Shown here piece after piece: positions 26,434-34,951 of a DNA stretch of 64,000 nt. Origin of the DNA: Chitinispirillaceae bacterium (GTDB taxonomy: Bacteria > Fibrobacterota > Chitinivibrionia > Chitinivibrionales > Chitinispirillaceae). The notes below the pieces were generated by a model, which worked only from the letters and a program-made list of their open reading frames with translations, was not told the origin of the DNA and ran no database searches. Position 1 is the stretch's first letter. Each line of letters begins with the position of its first letter. The DNA lies in assembly GCA_016932075.1 (NCBI GenBank), contig JAFGDP010000149.1, positions 1 through 64,000 on the forward strand, in the 5' to 3' direction. Both the position numbers and the translations under genes were made by a program.

Positions 26434-26769
26434 ATATCATCCGCCTAAACCATGAGACCCTTCGCACTCGCAATGAGACCCCTTGCACTTGCAATGAAGC
26501 CCGGTTCCCAAACCAGGAAGGCCTGTTCCCAAACCAGGAAGGCCTGTTCCCAGAAAATGAAACCCTGTTCCTAAACCATGAAGCCCGGTTCCCAAACAAT
26601 GAAGGCCAGTTCCCAGAAAATGAGACCCTGTTCCTAAACCATGAAGGCTGGTTCCCAAATAATGAATGCGGGTTCCCAAACCAGGAAGGCCTGTTCCCGA
26701 ACCATGAAATCCTGCCGCGGAACAAGGAAACCCTCCGCCGAAACAGTGAAGGCCTCCACCGAAACGAAA
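26434..26769. repeat. About 15 copies of a 21-bp degenerate tandem repeat
   Basis: Units of exactly 21 bases run without gaps through at least 26455-26769, for example AAGGCCTGTTCCCAAACCAGG and near-copies, with central (C/T)TGTTCCC and ending in CATG, CAGG or AATG. Because 21 is a multiple of three, all frames stay open: plus gives a heptapeptide NxExxFP repeat, minus gives GNRPSWF-like heptads. The reading frames lack a ribosome site or any non-repetitive domain, so I treat it as a tandem repeat, not as a gene. It is not CRISPR, as repeats are contiguous and spacers absent. Confidence 0.85.
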
Positions 26770-26860
26770 AAAACGCCCTCCGTGTCTCTGTGGTAAGATT
26801 TTATATATTTTAACCTTCCAAGAACTTTATTGTTCTTTTTATATGGAAAGGATTATTCCC

Positions 26861-27205
26861 ATGTCAGACTGCATTTTCTGCAAAATCATATCCGGCGAAA
26901 TACCGGGCTCGCGCGTGTACGAGGACGATCACGCGATCGTGGTAAAGGACATCAATCCCCAGGCGCCGCTGCATCTTCTGGCCCTGCCTAAAAAGCACTA
27001 CTCCGGCGTGCATGAGGTGCCGGCCGAAGATTCCGCGCTTTTCCGACAGCTTTTCGACGCGATCGCAAGCGTGGTGGAAAAGGAACAGCTTGCGGAGAAA
27101 GGATACCGGCTGGTCGTGAACTTCGGGGAGAAGGCGGGACAGACCGTTCCGCACATTCACGTGCATATTTTGAGCGGCAGGACCATGCACTGGCCGCCGG
27201 GATAA
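26861..27205 (+). CDS. HIT-family nucleotide hydrolase (HinT-like)
   Basis: A 114-residue protein starting SDCIFCKIISGEIPGS, with the catalytic histidine triad PHIHVHIL near the C-terminus. HinT-type proteins hydrolyse nucleoside phosphoramidates and AMP-linked lysine. ATG 26861 is chosen because a GGAAAGGA ribosome site lies eight bases upstream; an ATG at 26843 is in frame but lacks one. CxxC at the start is typical of zinc-binding HinT forms. The gene is alone on the plus strand, opposite to the ftsZ-side genes. Confidence 0.92.
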   Translation: MSDCIFCKIISGEIPGSRVYEDDHAIVVKDINPQAPLHLLALPKKHYSGVHEVPAEDSALFRQLFDAIASVVEKEQLAEKGYRLVVNFGEKAGQTVPHIHVHILSGRTMHWPPG

Positions 27206-27222
27206 TCTTCTCAGAGGTGCTA

Positions 27223-27438
27223 TCAGGCCGGCATGACGCTCTTCCGGCGAGCCGGCTTTTCCTGAATCAATTTGGCGCTGACCACGTGGGTGCTCCGGTC
27301 CTTGGTATTGTACCAGAAAAGCAGCCGGTCTTTCTCGCGGGTAAAGCATGATTGAAGATCGTTCTTCGGCGCGCAGGGAAAGATCTTTTTGTGCTTCTGC
27401 ACGGCCCGCTGTATAAGACGCTGTTCAAGTTCTCCCAT
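27223..27438 (-). CDS. Small hypothetical protein downstream of ftsZ
   Basis: The 71-residue frame begins at ATG 27438 with a GAGGTGATC ribosome site. Charged N-terminus (GELEQRLIQRAVQKHKKIF), PCAPKNDLQSCFTREKDRL and a FWYNTKDRSTHVV strand-like part suggest a small soluble protein, with two cysteines. It lies 82 bases past the ftsZ stop and may be the last gene of the division cluster transcript. I do not recognise the family. Confidence 0.6.
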   Translation of the reverse strand: MGELEQRLIQRAVQKHKKIFPCAPKNDLQSCFTREKDRLLFWYNTKDRSTHVVSAKLIQEKPARRKSVMPA

Positions 27439-27520
27439 GATCACCTCGTTATCGCGATGCGGGAAAGGAGAGGAGCAGTCCGGGATACGCTCCTCTCCGT
27501 CCACCGGTGAAAAACTACTT

Positions 27521-28843
27521 TTACTGCATCTGCTTGCGCAAGAACGTCGGAACATCCATGTCGTCTTCGTACTGGGTGATGACGCTTCCCTTTGAGACAT
27601 AGGTCCGGGGCTCCTTGCGCATGTTTTCCGGCTTGAGAAACGCGGGGTATTCCATGCGCGACGATCCTGCGCCCTGTGATACAACCACCGGCTCCTTTAC
27701 CGGAGCCATCCGCTGCTGTTCAGGCGCGCACTCTTCCAGCGGCTCCCGCTGCTGCGGGAACTGCAGCGGCATGGCGATCTGCTCCACCCCTCTCTCCGCC
27801 TCCTTTTTTATGCCGGGGACATTCAGGACTATTTTCGCGGCCGGCGCTTCCTCGCGCTTTCTGGCGGGATTCAGGTCGCTGAAACCGGTGGCGATCACGG
27901 TGACCCTGATCTTGTTGTTCATGGTCGGATCGGTCACCGCGCCGAAAATGATATTGGTGTCCATGTCCTCGCCGACCGCTTCGTTGACCGCGCGGGTCGC
28001 TTCCGACACGTCGTACAGCGTCATGTCCGCGCCGCCGGTGACGTTGATCAGAATGCCCTTGGCGCCGGTGATGGAGATGTCGTCGAGCAGCGGGTTGTGG
28101 ATCGCGGCCTCGGCCGCGTTGAGCGCCCGCTTTTCTGGATCGCCTTCGCAGCAGCCGGTGCCCATGAGCGCCTCTCCCATGCCGCGCATGATGGTCTTGA
28201 CGTCGGCAAAATCGAGGTTGACAAGACCGTGCACCGCGATGAGGTCGGAAATGCCCTTGGTCGCCTGGTACAGGACATCATCGGCGGTCTTGAACGCGTC
28301 GATGAGGGGCGTCTTGTTGTCCACGATCGTGAGGAGCTTCTGGTTCGGGATCACGATGATCGTGTCGATGCTGCGGCTCAGGTCCTCGATGCCGCGCTTG
28401 GCATTGCGGTCGCGCACCTTGCCTTCGAACAGAAACGGACGCGTCACGATGGCCACCGTGAGGATATCCATTTCCCGCGCCACCTCCGCGATGACCGGCG
28501 CGCCGCCGGTACCGGTACCGCCGCCCATGCCGCAGGTGATGAACACCATGTCGGCCCCCTCGAGCATCATCGCGATCTTTTCGCGATCCTCCTCCATGGC
28601 CTGACGCCCGATATCGGGATTGGCGCCGGCGCCCAGGCCTTTGGTGATCCTCTCGCCGATTTGAATACGGTGCGGAGCGCGGTTGTTTTCAAGCGCCATG
28701 GCATCCGTATTCACGGAAATGAACTCAACCCCGGCAAGTCCCGCGTCAACCATCCGGTTGACCGCGTTTCCTCCGGCCCCTCCCACACCGATGACCTTCA
28801 TCTTCGCCACCGTGTTGAACTGCTCATCCAGCTGAAAAATCAT
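27521..28843 (-). CDS. ftsZ: Cell division GTPase FtsZ
   Basis: FtsZ polymerises into the division ring. It has the N-terminal nucleotide loop [12 protein letters not shown], the tubulin signature [21 protein letters not shown] and the T7-loop region. A long linker with many Pro, Glu and Arg (residues about 325-425) leads to the conserved C-terminal peptide [13 protein letters not shown] that binds FtsA/ZipA. Length 440. A GGGAGGTG ribosome site precedes the ATG. It is the last classical gene of the dcw cluster, 42 bases after ftsA. Confidence 0.97.
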   Translation of the reverse strand: MIFQLDEQFNTVAKMKVIGVGGAGGNAVNRMVDAGLAGVEFISVNTDAMALENNRAPHRIQIGERITKGLGAGANPDIGRQAMEEDREKIAMMLEGADMVFITCGMGGGTGTGGAPVIAEVAREMDILTVAIVTRPFLFEGKVRDRNAKRGIEDLSRSIDTIIVIPNQKLLTIVDNKTPLIDAFKTADDVLYQATKGISDLIAVHGLVNLDFADVKTIMRGMGEALMGTGCCEGDPEKRALNAAEAAIHNPLLDDISITGAKGILINVTGGADMTLYDVSEATRAVNEAVGEDMDTNIIFGAVTDPTMNNKIRVTVIATGFSDLNPARKREEAPAAKIVLNVPGIKKEAERGVEQIAMPLQFPQQREPLEECAPEQQRMAPVKEPVVVSQGAGSSRMEYPAFLKPENMRKEPRTYVSKGSVITQYEDDMDVPTFLRKQMQ

Positions 28844-28885
28844 AACACCTCCCGGATAAGTGGAACGTTGTTGTCGTCGCCTTGT

Positions 28886-30127
28886 TTAGAAAAATTCCTT
28901 GACCCATAATTTCATTTTATCAAGTATTCGCTTGAATGAGTCCTCGCCTCCCACGGCTTTCCTTCCCTTGCCGTGTTTTTTGGCGAGCTGCTCAATCGCA
29001 TATAGACAAAGACCCACGCCGGTGGCGTGGATCGGGGTCTTGGCCGCTTCGGTCAGCCCGCCGAAGCCGGCCGGCACGCCGAGCTTCACCGGCATCTCAA
29101 GGACTTTTTCTGCCAGTTCCTTGACGCCGTCCATGAGCGCGCCGCCGCCGGTCACCACGACGCCGGCGCCGAGCATGTCCGCGTATTCGGTCTTTTTGAC
29201 TTCGCGGAGCGCCAGGGACAGGATCTCCTCGAGCCGCGGCTCGATGATTGAGGCGAGCACGGCCCGCGAAACCTCCCGCTGCTCGCGGCCGCCCACGCCC
29301 GGCACGCTGATAAAATCGGCACCCTTGACCAGCGCGGAATAGGCGCACCCGTACTGTTTTTTGATCTCCTCGGCCCGCTCGATGGGCGTGCGGATGCCGA
29401 TCGCGATATCGCTCGTCACGTTCCTGCCGCCAAGGCCCACCACTGCGGCATGGCGGATGCTCTCATCAAAATAGATCGCCACGTCCGTGGTGCCGCCGCC
29501 CATGTCGATGAGGGCGACGCCGAGCTCTTTTTCATCCTTGTCAAGCGTTGCATAACACGAGGCGAGCGGCTGGAGTACGAGGTCGATCACCTTGATCCCG
29601 GCCTTGTCCACGCTGCGGTAAATGTTCTGCGCGCTCGTCACCGCGCCGGTGATGATGTGGACCTGGGTCTCAAGCCGGACGCCGCACATGCCGATCGGGT
29701 CTTTGATCCCCTTCTGGTCGTCCACCACGAACTCCTGCGGAATCACGTGCAGTATTTCGCGGTCCATGGGAATGGAGACCGCCTTGGCCGCGTCGATCGC
29801 CCGTACCACGTCGATGTCGGCGATTTCGTTGTCCGAGCGGGAGATCGCCACCACTCCCCGCGAATTGATGGCACGGATGTGATCCCCGGCAATCCCCACC
29901 CAGACCGAATCCACGTCCACGCCCGCCATCAGTTCGGCCTCCTCGACCGCCTTCCGGATCGAGTGGACGGTCTTGTCGATATTGACCACCACGCCTTTGC
30001 GCAGCCCTTCGGACGGCGACACGCCGACCCCGATGATCTTGGGCTCGCTGCCGTTGTCGACTTCACAGATGATGCAGGCGATCTTGGTGGTACCGATATC
30101 AAGTCCTGCGACGATAGGATGTTCCAT
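28886..30127 (-). CDS. ftsA: Cell division actin-like ATPase FtsA
   Basis: FtsA anchors FtsZ to the membrane. It shows the actin-fold phosphate motifs VAGLDIGTTKIACII and LIDMGGGTTDVAIY, and a late adenosine motif VVTGGGALMDGV, plus the 1C domain segment between. A C-terminal amphipathic helix (ILDKMKLWVKEFF) is the membrane-targeting sequence. Length 413. A GGGAGG site lies just upstream of ATG 30127. Confidence 0.97.
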   Translation of the reverse strand: MEHPIVAGLDIGTTKIACIICEVDNGSEPKIIGVGVSPSEGLRKGVVVNIDKTVHSIRKAVEEAELMAGVDVDSVWVGIAGDHIRAINSRGVVAISRSDNEIADIDVVRAIDAAKAVSIPMDREILHVIPQEFVVDDQKGIKDPIGMCGVRLETQVHIITGAVTSAQNIYRSVDKAGIKVIDLVLQPLASCYATLDKDEKELGVALIDMGGGTTDVAIYFDESIRHAAVVGLGGRNVTSDIAIGIRTPIERAEEIKKQYGCAYSALVKGADFISVPGVGGREQREVSRAVLASIIEPRLEEILSLALREVKKTEYADMLGAGVVVTGGGALMDGVKELAEKVLEMPVKLGVPAGFGGLTEAAKTPIHATGVGLCLYAIEQLAKKHGKGRKAVGGEDSFKRILDKMKLWVKEFF

Positions 30128-30154
30128 TACAAAGCCTCCCTTGGTATGACTCGT

Positions 30155-31033
30155 CTATCCTTCATTGGGTCTATGGTTAGTGTTCCGGACCGCAGCGACG
30201 GTCTTGCCGACGGCCGGTGCTATATACGCAAGGTTTCTGAACGACAGATCGATTTTGCGGAGTTTCGCTGCGTCGCCGCCGACAATGGTCCAGATCCGCG
30301 ACAGGCGCGTACAGCTTCCCGGCACATCATCGTCACGCATGATCACCACCGCGGGCGAAGAGATGAACATAAGGGTGACCAGCCGGTCTTCGCCGAAATG
30401 GATCTGCGAAACGCTGCGTGCAAATGAGGTGTCGAACTGCTGGACCTGATCGAGAAATCGTCCCAGACGCTCCGCTTCGCCCTTCTTCAGTTGCCGTACG
30501 CTGTCCTTGCCAATCGTATGGTCCAATCCTGAAACCAGCGGCAGGTCATAGGCAACATTGCGGTCGAGCGGAATACAGACCCCCTGCCGATCCACAAGCC
30601 ACAGGTTATCCATCGCGAGAAACGCCATGGGTTGCCGCTCCTGGACGGAAATAGTCACGGTCGTACCGCGCGTTTTGATCAGGCGGACCTTTTCGATGAA
30701 TGGATCAACGGTCTCGAGTACGTTCAAGTACTCCTGCTTGAATTTTTTTAGCGACAGGGGAAACGAGACGCCGCTTCTTCGTAACAGTTCGTCGGGCGAA
30801 ATCTGGAGAGTGCCCCGCACCACCACGTTCTCAATGGTGGGATTGCGCAGCGACTCAAGGTATGATGCCAACCGATCAATGCGGTCGCGGTACTTGTGGT
30901 ACAGCATGCCCGCTCCCGCGACCGCAACGGCTGTCAACAGCAAAAATATGCCGATATTGCTCAGGAAGGAACGCCTTTTCCGGCGTTGCTCCTTTTTTTT
31001 CTTCCGCCGGTTAACTCCCATGCGGCTAGCCAT
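30155..31033 (-). CDS. ftsQ: Cell division protein FtsQ (POTRA)
   Basis: A bitopic membrane protein with a basic N-terminal cytosolic tail (RRKKKKEQRRKRRSFL), one TM segment (IGIFLLLTAVAVAGAGMLYH), then a POTRA domain starting TIENVVVRGTLQISPDELL and a beta domain with VQERQPMAFLAM and DRQGVCIPL. FtsQ bridges early and late division proteins. Length 292. The gene has an AAGGAGCTG site and overlaps the murC stop by 8 bases. Confidence 0.93.
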   Translation of the reverse strand: MASRMGVNRRKKKKEQRRKRRSFLSNIGIFLLLTAVAVAGAGMLYHKYRDRIDRLASYLESLRNPTIENVVVRGTLQISPDELLRRSGVSFPLSLKKFKQEYLNVLETVDPFIEKVRLIKTRGTTVTISVQERQPMAFLAMDNLWLVDRQGVCIPLDRNVAYDLPLVSGLDHTIGKDSVRQLKKGEAERLGRFLDQVQQFDTSFARSVSQIHFGEDRLVTLMFISSPAVVIMRDDDVPGSCTRLSRIWTIVGGDAAKLRKIDLSFRNLAYIAPAVGKTVAAVRNTNHRPNEG

Positions 31034-32402
31034 TGCGCAGCTCCTTCACCAGTGCGTGCGCGGCATCGGTGATATCGCCCGCGCCCATGAAAACGGCCGC
31101 GTCACCCTCAGCACAAGCGCTGACGATACAAGACACGACCTCCCGCGCTTCCGGGCAGTACAGCGCATTCGTATGGCCGAGCTCCTTCATTTTCAGCACG
31201 ATCGATTCCGCCGACACGCCCGGGATCGGCTCCTCCCTGGCCTGGTAAATGGCGGTGACCATTACCTGGTCCGCGAGACCGAGGCTGCGCGCAAAATCAT
31301 CCATGAAATCCCTTGTGCGGGAGTACAGGTGCGGCTGAAACACCGCGATGATCCGCTTGAACCCGCACTGTCGCGCCGCATCAAGCGTGGCGAGGATCTC
31401 TCCGGGATGATGGGCATAATCATCGATAACCGTGACACCGCGCTCGCGTCCGATGATTTCGAACCGGCGTGCCACGCCGTGAAAACCCTCCAGGGCCGTG
31501 CACACCGCTTTAAAAGAAGCGCCCATTTCCAGAGCGGCGGCCGATGCGCCGAGCGCATTCTGCAGGTTGTGCCTGCCCGGAAGGTTCAGGTCAATGCGAC
31601 CGAGCGCTTCCCCCTTCCGGACCAGGTCGAACGACGCTTTGCCACCCTTGAATGCACAGCGGGCAACGGTATAATCCGCGGATCCGGATACGCCGTAGGT
31701 GATGGTTCTGGCGCCAAAGGTGTGCCTGATCGAATTAATCCCGTGATCGTCACTGCAGCAGATGACGGCTCCGTAAAAAGGCACACGGCGCGCGAACGTT
31801 ATGAAACTGTCCCGGATTTCGTCGATATCGTGATAGCAGTCAAGATGATCGGCTTCGATAGTAGTGATTATTGCGAGAACCGGATACATGGCGAGAAAGG
31901 AGCGGTCATATTCATCGGCCTCAGCCACCAGAATCGGCCCTGAACCGATGACCACGGGCGCCCCTTCCGCAAGAAGGGTACCGCCCACAAGCACGGTCGG
32001 CTCCTGGCGTGCCTCGGAGAGAATGGCGCCAACGAGCGACGTGGTCGTGGTCTTTCCATGCGTGCCGGCAATGCAGACCGTGGTAAACGAACGCATGATC
32101 TGGCCCAAGGCATCCGCTCGCCGCAGCTCGGGAATGCTGCTATGCAAAGCATACGTGCGTTCGGCATTATCTTGTTTGACCGCGCTCGAGTAGATGAGCA
32201 GGCGCGCATCCTTTACTAGCGCAGGTGTGTGATCGTACTGTATCCTGATGCCGAGCTTTTCAAGACGTCGGGTAACGGATGATCGCGCCCGGTCGCTTCC
32301 GCTTATTTCGTATCCGTAATGGTGAAGGAGTTCGGCAAGCCCGCTCATCCCGGCGCCGCCGATACCCACAAGGTGAATGCGCTCCTTGACACGCCCGATC
32401 AT
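31026..32402 (-). CDS. murC: UDP-N-acetylmuramate--L-alanine ligase
   Basis: MurC adds L-alanine to UDP-MurNAc in cytoplasmic peptidoglycan precursor synthesis. HLVGIGGAGMSGLAELL is the N-terminal Rossmann motif; the ATP loop is AGTHGKTTTTSL, and EADEYDRSFL, DDYAHHPGE and QPHLYSRTRDF are ligase signatures. Start ATG 32402 has a GGAAGGAAAAC site and overlaps the ftsW stop (ATGA). The open frame extends 50 codons upstream but inside ftsW, so that part is rejected. About 458 residues. murG, which often sits between ftsW and murC, is absent here. Confidence 0.96.
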   Translation of the reverse strand: MIGRVKERIHLVGIGGAGMSGLAELLHHYGYEISGSDRARSSVTRRLEKLGIRIQYDHTPALVKDARLLIYSSAVKQDNAERTYALHSSIPELRRADALGQIMRSFTTVCIAGTHGKTTTTSLVGAILSEARQEPTVLVGGTLLAEGAPVVIGSGPILVAEADEYDRSFLAMYPVLAIITTIEADHLDCYHDIDEIRDSFITFARRVPFYGAVICCSDDHGINSIRHTFGARTITYGVSGSADYTVARCAFKGGKASFDLVRKGEALGRIDLNLPGRHNLQNALGASAAALEMGASFKAVCTALEGFHGVARRFEIIGRERGVTVIDDYAHHPGEILATLDAARQCGFKRIIAVFQPHLYSRTRDFMDDFARSLGLADQVMVTAIYQAREEPIPGVSAESIVLKMKELGHTNALYCPEAREVVSCIVSACAEGDAAVFMGAGDITDAAHALVKELRNG

Positions 32403-33523
32403 TGTTGTTTTCCTTCCTTCGCCGCAACGCGGGTATTCGTCTGGTTCGATATATTGAGGACGATGCCCATGCTGCACATGGTAAAGAGCAGGCTCATGCC
32501 GCCATAGCTTAAAAAAGGCATGGGCAGGCCGGTGACCGGGATAAGGCCGCACGCGACGCTGGCATGCATGAGGGCGTACAGCGCGACCGTGAAGGTGAAT
32601 CCAAATGCCATGATCTGGCCCATGCGGTCATGAGCGGCAAGCGCGACGCGCATGCCTCTGAATACGATGAATCCAAGTACCGACAGCACTAGCAGAATGC
32701 CGACAAATCCGATTTCCTCCCCCAGAATGGAAAAAACGAAATCAGTATGAGGTTCGGGAAGGTAAAAGAACTTCTGCTCTCCCTTGCCAAGACCGGCGCC
32801 GAACAATCCTCCGTTGCCGAGCCCCACCAGCGACTGGTAGAGCTGGTAACCGAGTCCGTCACGGGTCCCTATGGTGTCCATAAATCCGGTCAGACGTGCC
32901 CGGCGATAGGGTGTTTTCAGAACGAGCAGTGCCACCAGAGGAAGCGCCGAAAACAATAGTGCCGTCAGGTGCCAGAACCGGGCGCCGCCAATGAACAATA
33001 TGGCGGCGGCAATCAATCCAATCACCATGGCGGTGGAAAAATCCGGTTCCAAAAGAATAAGACCGCAGATACAACCGACGAGGCCGAACTGCTTGAGCAA
33101 AACGCGGACGTCACGCAATCCTGCTCCGAGATACTCGCATCGTTTCGCTAGGAAAACGACGAGCGCCATGCGGGCGAAATCCGATACCTGCACCTGGAAA
33201 GGACCAAGGTTCAACCACCTGCGGGCTCCGTTAATGGTATGGCTTTCCGGTAGTACAAGGAGAGCGACGAGCAGGGCGACCGCCCCGAGATACGCAATAC
33301 CGCTCCAGCGAGCCCAGTGGTGATAATCGACATTTATACATACCATGAAGCAGGCCACGGCCAGAAGGGCCCTGACGGTCTGCCGCACGAGAAAGAAATC
33401 GGAACCGCCATACTTGACCTGTGCCAGCGCAAACGACGAGGAGTAAACGAGCACGATACCGCATCCCAGCATGAAAAGAATTGCGGTAAACAGCGGCCAG
33501 TCCATGGTTGCCTGCCGTCTCAT
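32399..33523 (-). CDS. ftsW: Septal peptidoglycan glycosyltransferase FtsW (SEDS)
   Basis: A 374-residue SEDS membrane protein with about ten hydrophobic segments. It shows the usual PLFTAILFMLGCGIVLVYSSS opening, GARRWLNLGPFQVQVSD, the VQVSDFARMALVVFLAKRCE segment, and late FVFSILGEEIGFVG and MPFLSYGGMSLLFTM motifs. FtsW polymerises lipid II during division together with FtsI. The stop overlaps the murC start (ATGA) and the start overlaps the murD stop (ATGA), so synthesis of the three is translationally linked. Confidence 0.95.
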   Translation of the reverse strand: MRRQATMDWPLFTAILFMLGCGIVLVYSSSFALAQVKYGGSDFFLVRQTVRALLAVACFMVCINVDYHHWARWSGIAYLGAVALLVALLVLPESHTINGARRWLNLGPFQVQVSDFARMALVVFLAKRCEYLGAGLRDVRVLLKQFGLVGCICGLILLEPDFSTAMVIGLIAAAILFIGGARFWHLTALLFSALPLVALLVLKTPYRRARLTGFMDTIGTRDGLGYQLYQSLVGLGNGGLFGAGLGKGEQKFFYLPEPHTDFVFSILGEEIGFVGILLVLSVLGFIVFRGMRVALAAHDRMGQIMAFGFTFTVALYALMHASVACGLIPVTGLPMPFLSYGGMSLLFTMCSMGIVLNISNQTNTRVAAKEGKQQ

Positions 33524-34935
33524 GAATGAATCCCCGCGTTTGCGAGCGCAGCGACGAGCTTTTTAAACTGATTGCCGCGTTCTTCATAGTTGGCAAACAT
33601 ATCAAAGCTTGAGCATCCCGGGGAAAAAACCACCACATCCCCGGGCTGCGCCTTTGCGGCGGCAACGGCAATCGCTTCCTCCAGCGATGCGGCGTGCAAC
33701 AACGGAGCCGCACCCTCCCATTGTGACTTCATCCTGCCTGCCGCTTCCCCGATCAGCGTAATATCCTTGACATGTTTTTTCAGGGCAGGCACCACTAGGG
33801 AAAAATCACATCCCTTGTCCCGCCCGCCTGCGATCAGGTGCACCTTGTGCACGTTGTGTGCGAATGCCGAAACCGCAACGAGGATCGATTCCGCAGTCGT
33901 TGATTTCGAATCGTTGTAAAAGCGTACGCCACGCACCTCACCGGCGAACTCAAGCCGGTGCGGCAGTCCCTCGAAACGCGCGAGGCCTCTGCGGACAGCC
34001 GCATCCTCGATGCCGGCGATTTTCGCGAGGGCGGCCGCGGCGCAGGCATTCTCGAAATTGTGCCGTCCCGTGATAGGCATGTCTCCGACGTCGATGATGG
34101 TGCCCTGCATGCCGCCGAAACGGTAGTGGATCCTGCCCATGCCTTCGTCATACCAGAACGCCTCTTCCGGTCCGGGCATATGGCCGAAAAAAATCACGTT
34201 GGTTCGTTTTTTCATGGTTTCCGCCCATGTGACGAGCTGCTCGTCGTGGAGGTTAAGCACGAGATAATTATCTTTTGTGAAATTATGCGCGATACGTTTC
34301 TTTGCGTCGTAGTATTCCTCTTCCCGTTCATACCGATCGAGATGATTTTTCATGAAATTGAGCACCGCGGCGCCGAAGGGACGGAACGAAACCAGATTTT
34401 CAAGCTGGAAACTCGACACCTCGGCGACAACAATGGCGTCGTCCGGCAAGTCCGGGGCCGCGGCAATGACCGGCAGGCCGATGTTGCCCGCCACCACGGC
34501 CTTTCTGCCGCTCTCATTCAGCATTGCCCCGAGAAGCGAAACCGTGGTGCTTTTGCCGGTCGATCCGGTCACTGCCAGAAACGTTGCCTTGCTCGCCCTG
34601 AATCCGAGTTCCATTTCAGACCAGACCGGAATCCCGCGCTTGCGCGCTTCGGCGAGCACCGGCAGATCGGACCGCACGCCGGGAGAGAGCACAATCAGCT
34701 CGTGATCAAGCATCCTGTCGGTATGCCCGCCGGCTTCAAAGGAGGCGGTCGTCAGACCATGCCGTGCAAGCGTTTTCGCCAGCAGCTCCGGAGCGCAGCG
34801 GTCACTGATAAAAACCGGAATGCCCTTCCGCAAAAAGAACGCCGCAGCAGCGCAACCGCTCCGGGCAGCACCGACAACGGCGACGCTCCTGGGAAAGGTT
34901 GTTTGACAGTCAAACTGCCGCGATGTTTCTTTCAT
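33520..34935 (-). CDS. murD: UDP-N-acetylmuramoylalanine--D-glutamate ligase
   Basis: MurD adds D-glutamate to UDP-MurNAc-L-Ala. Visible motifs: the Rossmann start VAVVGAARSGCAAAAFFL, the central ATP loop AVTGSTGKSTTVSLLGAM, the GNIGLPVI strand, NHLDRY, the FYNDSKSTTAES and the late FSPGCSSFDMF signature. Start ATG 34935 has an AAGGAA site and lies 16 bases after murF; the open frame extends upstream into murF and is rejected. 471 residues, family-typical. mraY, which often lies between murF and murD, is missing here. Confidence 0.95.
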   Translation of the reverse strand: MKETSRQFDCQTTFPRSVAVVGAARSGCAAAAFFLRKGIPVFISDRCAPELLAKTLARHGLTTASFEAGGHTDRMLDHELIVLSPGVRSDLPVLAEARKRGIPVWSEMELGFRASKATFLAVTGSTGKSTTVSLLGAMLNESGRKAVVAGNIGLPVIAAAPDLPDDAIVVAEVSSFQLENLVSFRPFGAAVLNFMKNHLDRYEREEEYYDAKKRIAHNFTKDNYLVLNLHDEQLVTWAETMKKRTNVIFFGHMPGPEEAFWYDEGMGRIHYRFGGMQGTIIDVGDMPITGRHNFENACAAAALAKIAGIEDAAVRRGLARFEGLPHRLEFAGEVRGVRFYNDSKSTTAESILVAVSAFAHNVHKVHLIAGGRDKGCDFSLVVPALKKHVKDITLIGEAAGRMKSQWEGAAPLLHAASLEEAIAVAAAKAQPGDVVVFSPGCSSFDMFANYEERGNQFKKLVAALANAGIHS

Positions 34936-34951
34936 GCATTCCTTCTTCTTT

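Noticed and set aside
26434..26769. Possible CRISPR array
   Set aside because: Units are contiguous, 21 bases long and diverged; no spacers and no cas genes.
26325..26813. 162-aa plus ORF with NxExxFP heptads
   Set aside because: Built from the 21-bp tandem repeat; lacks a ribosome site and non-repeat domain, and the minus strand is equally open. Kept as a repeat only.
28097..28909. 270-aa plus-strand ORF opposite ftsZ
   Set aside because: Antisense frame without ribosome site or family features.
30558..31943. 461-aa plus-strand ORF opposite ftsQ/murC
   Set aside because: Antisense open frame over two firmly identified division genes; no start signals or known motifs.
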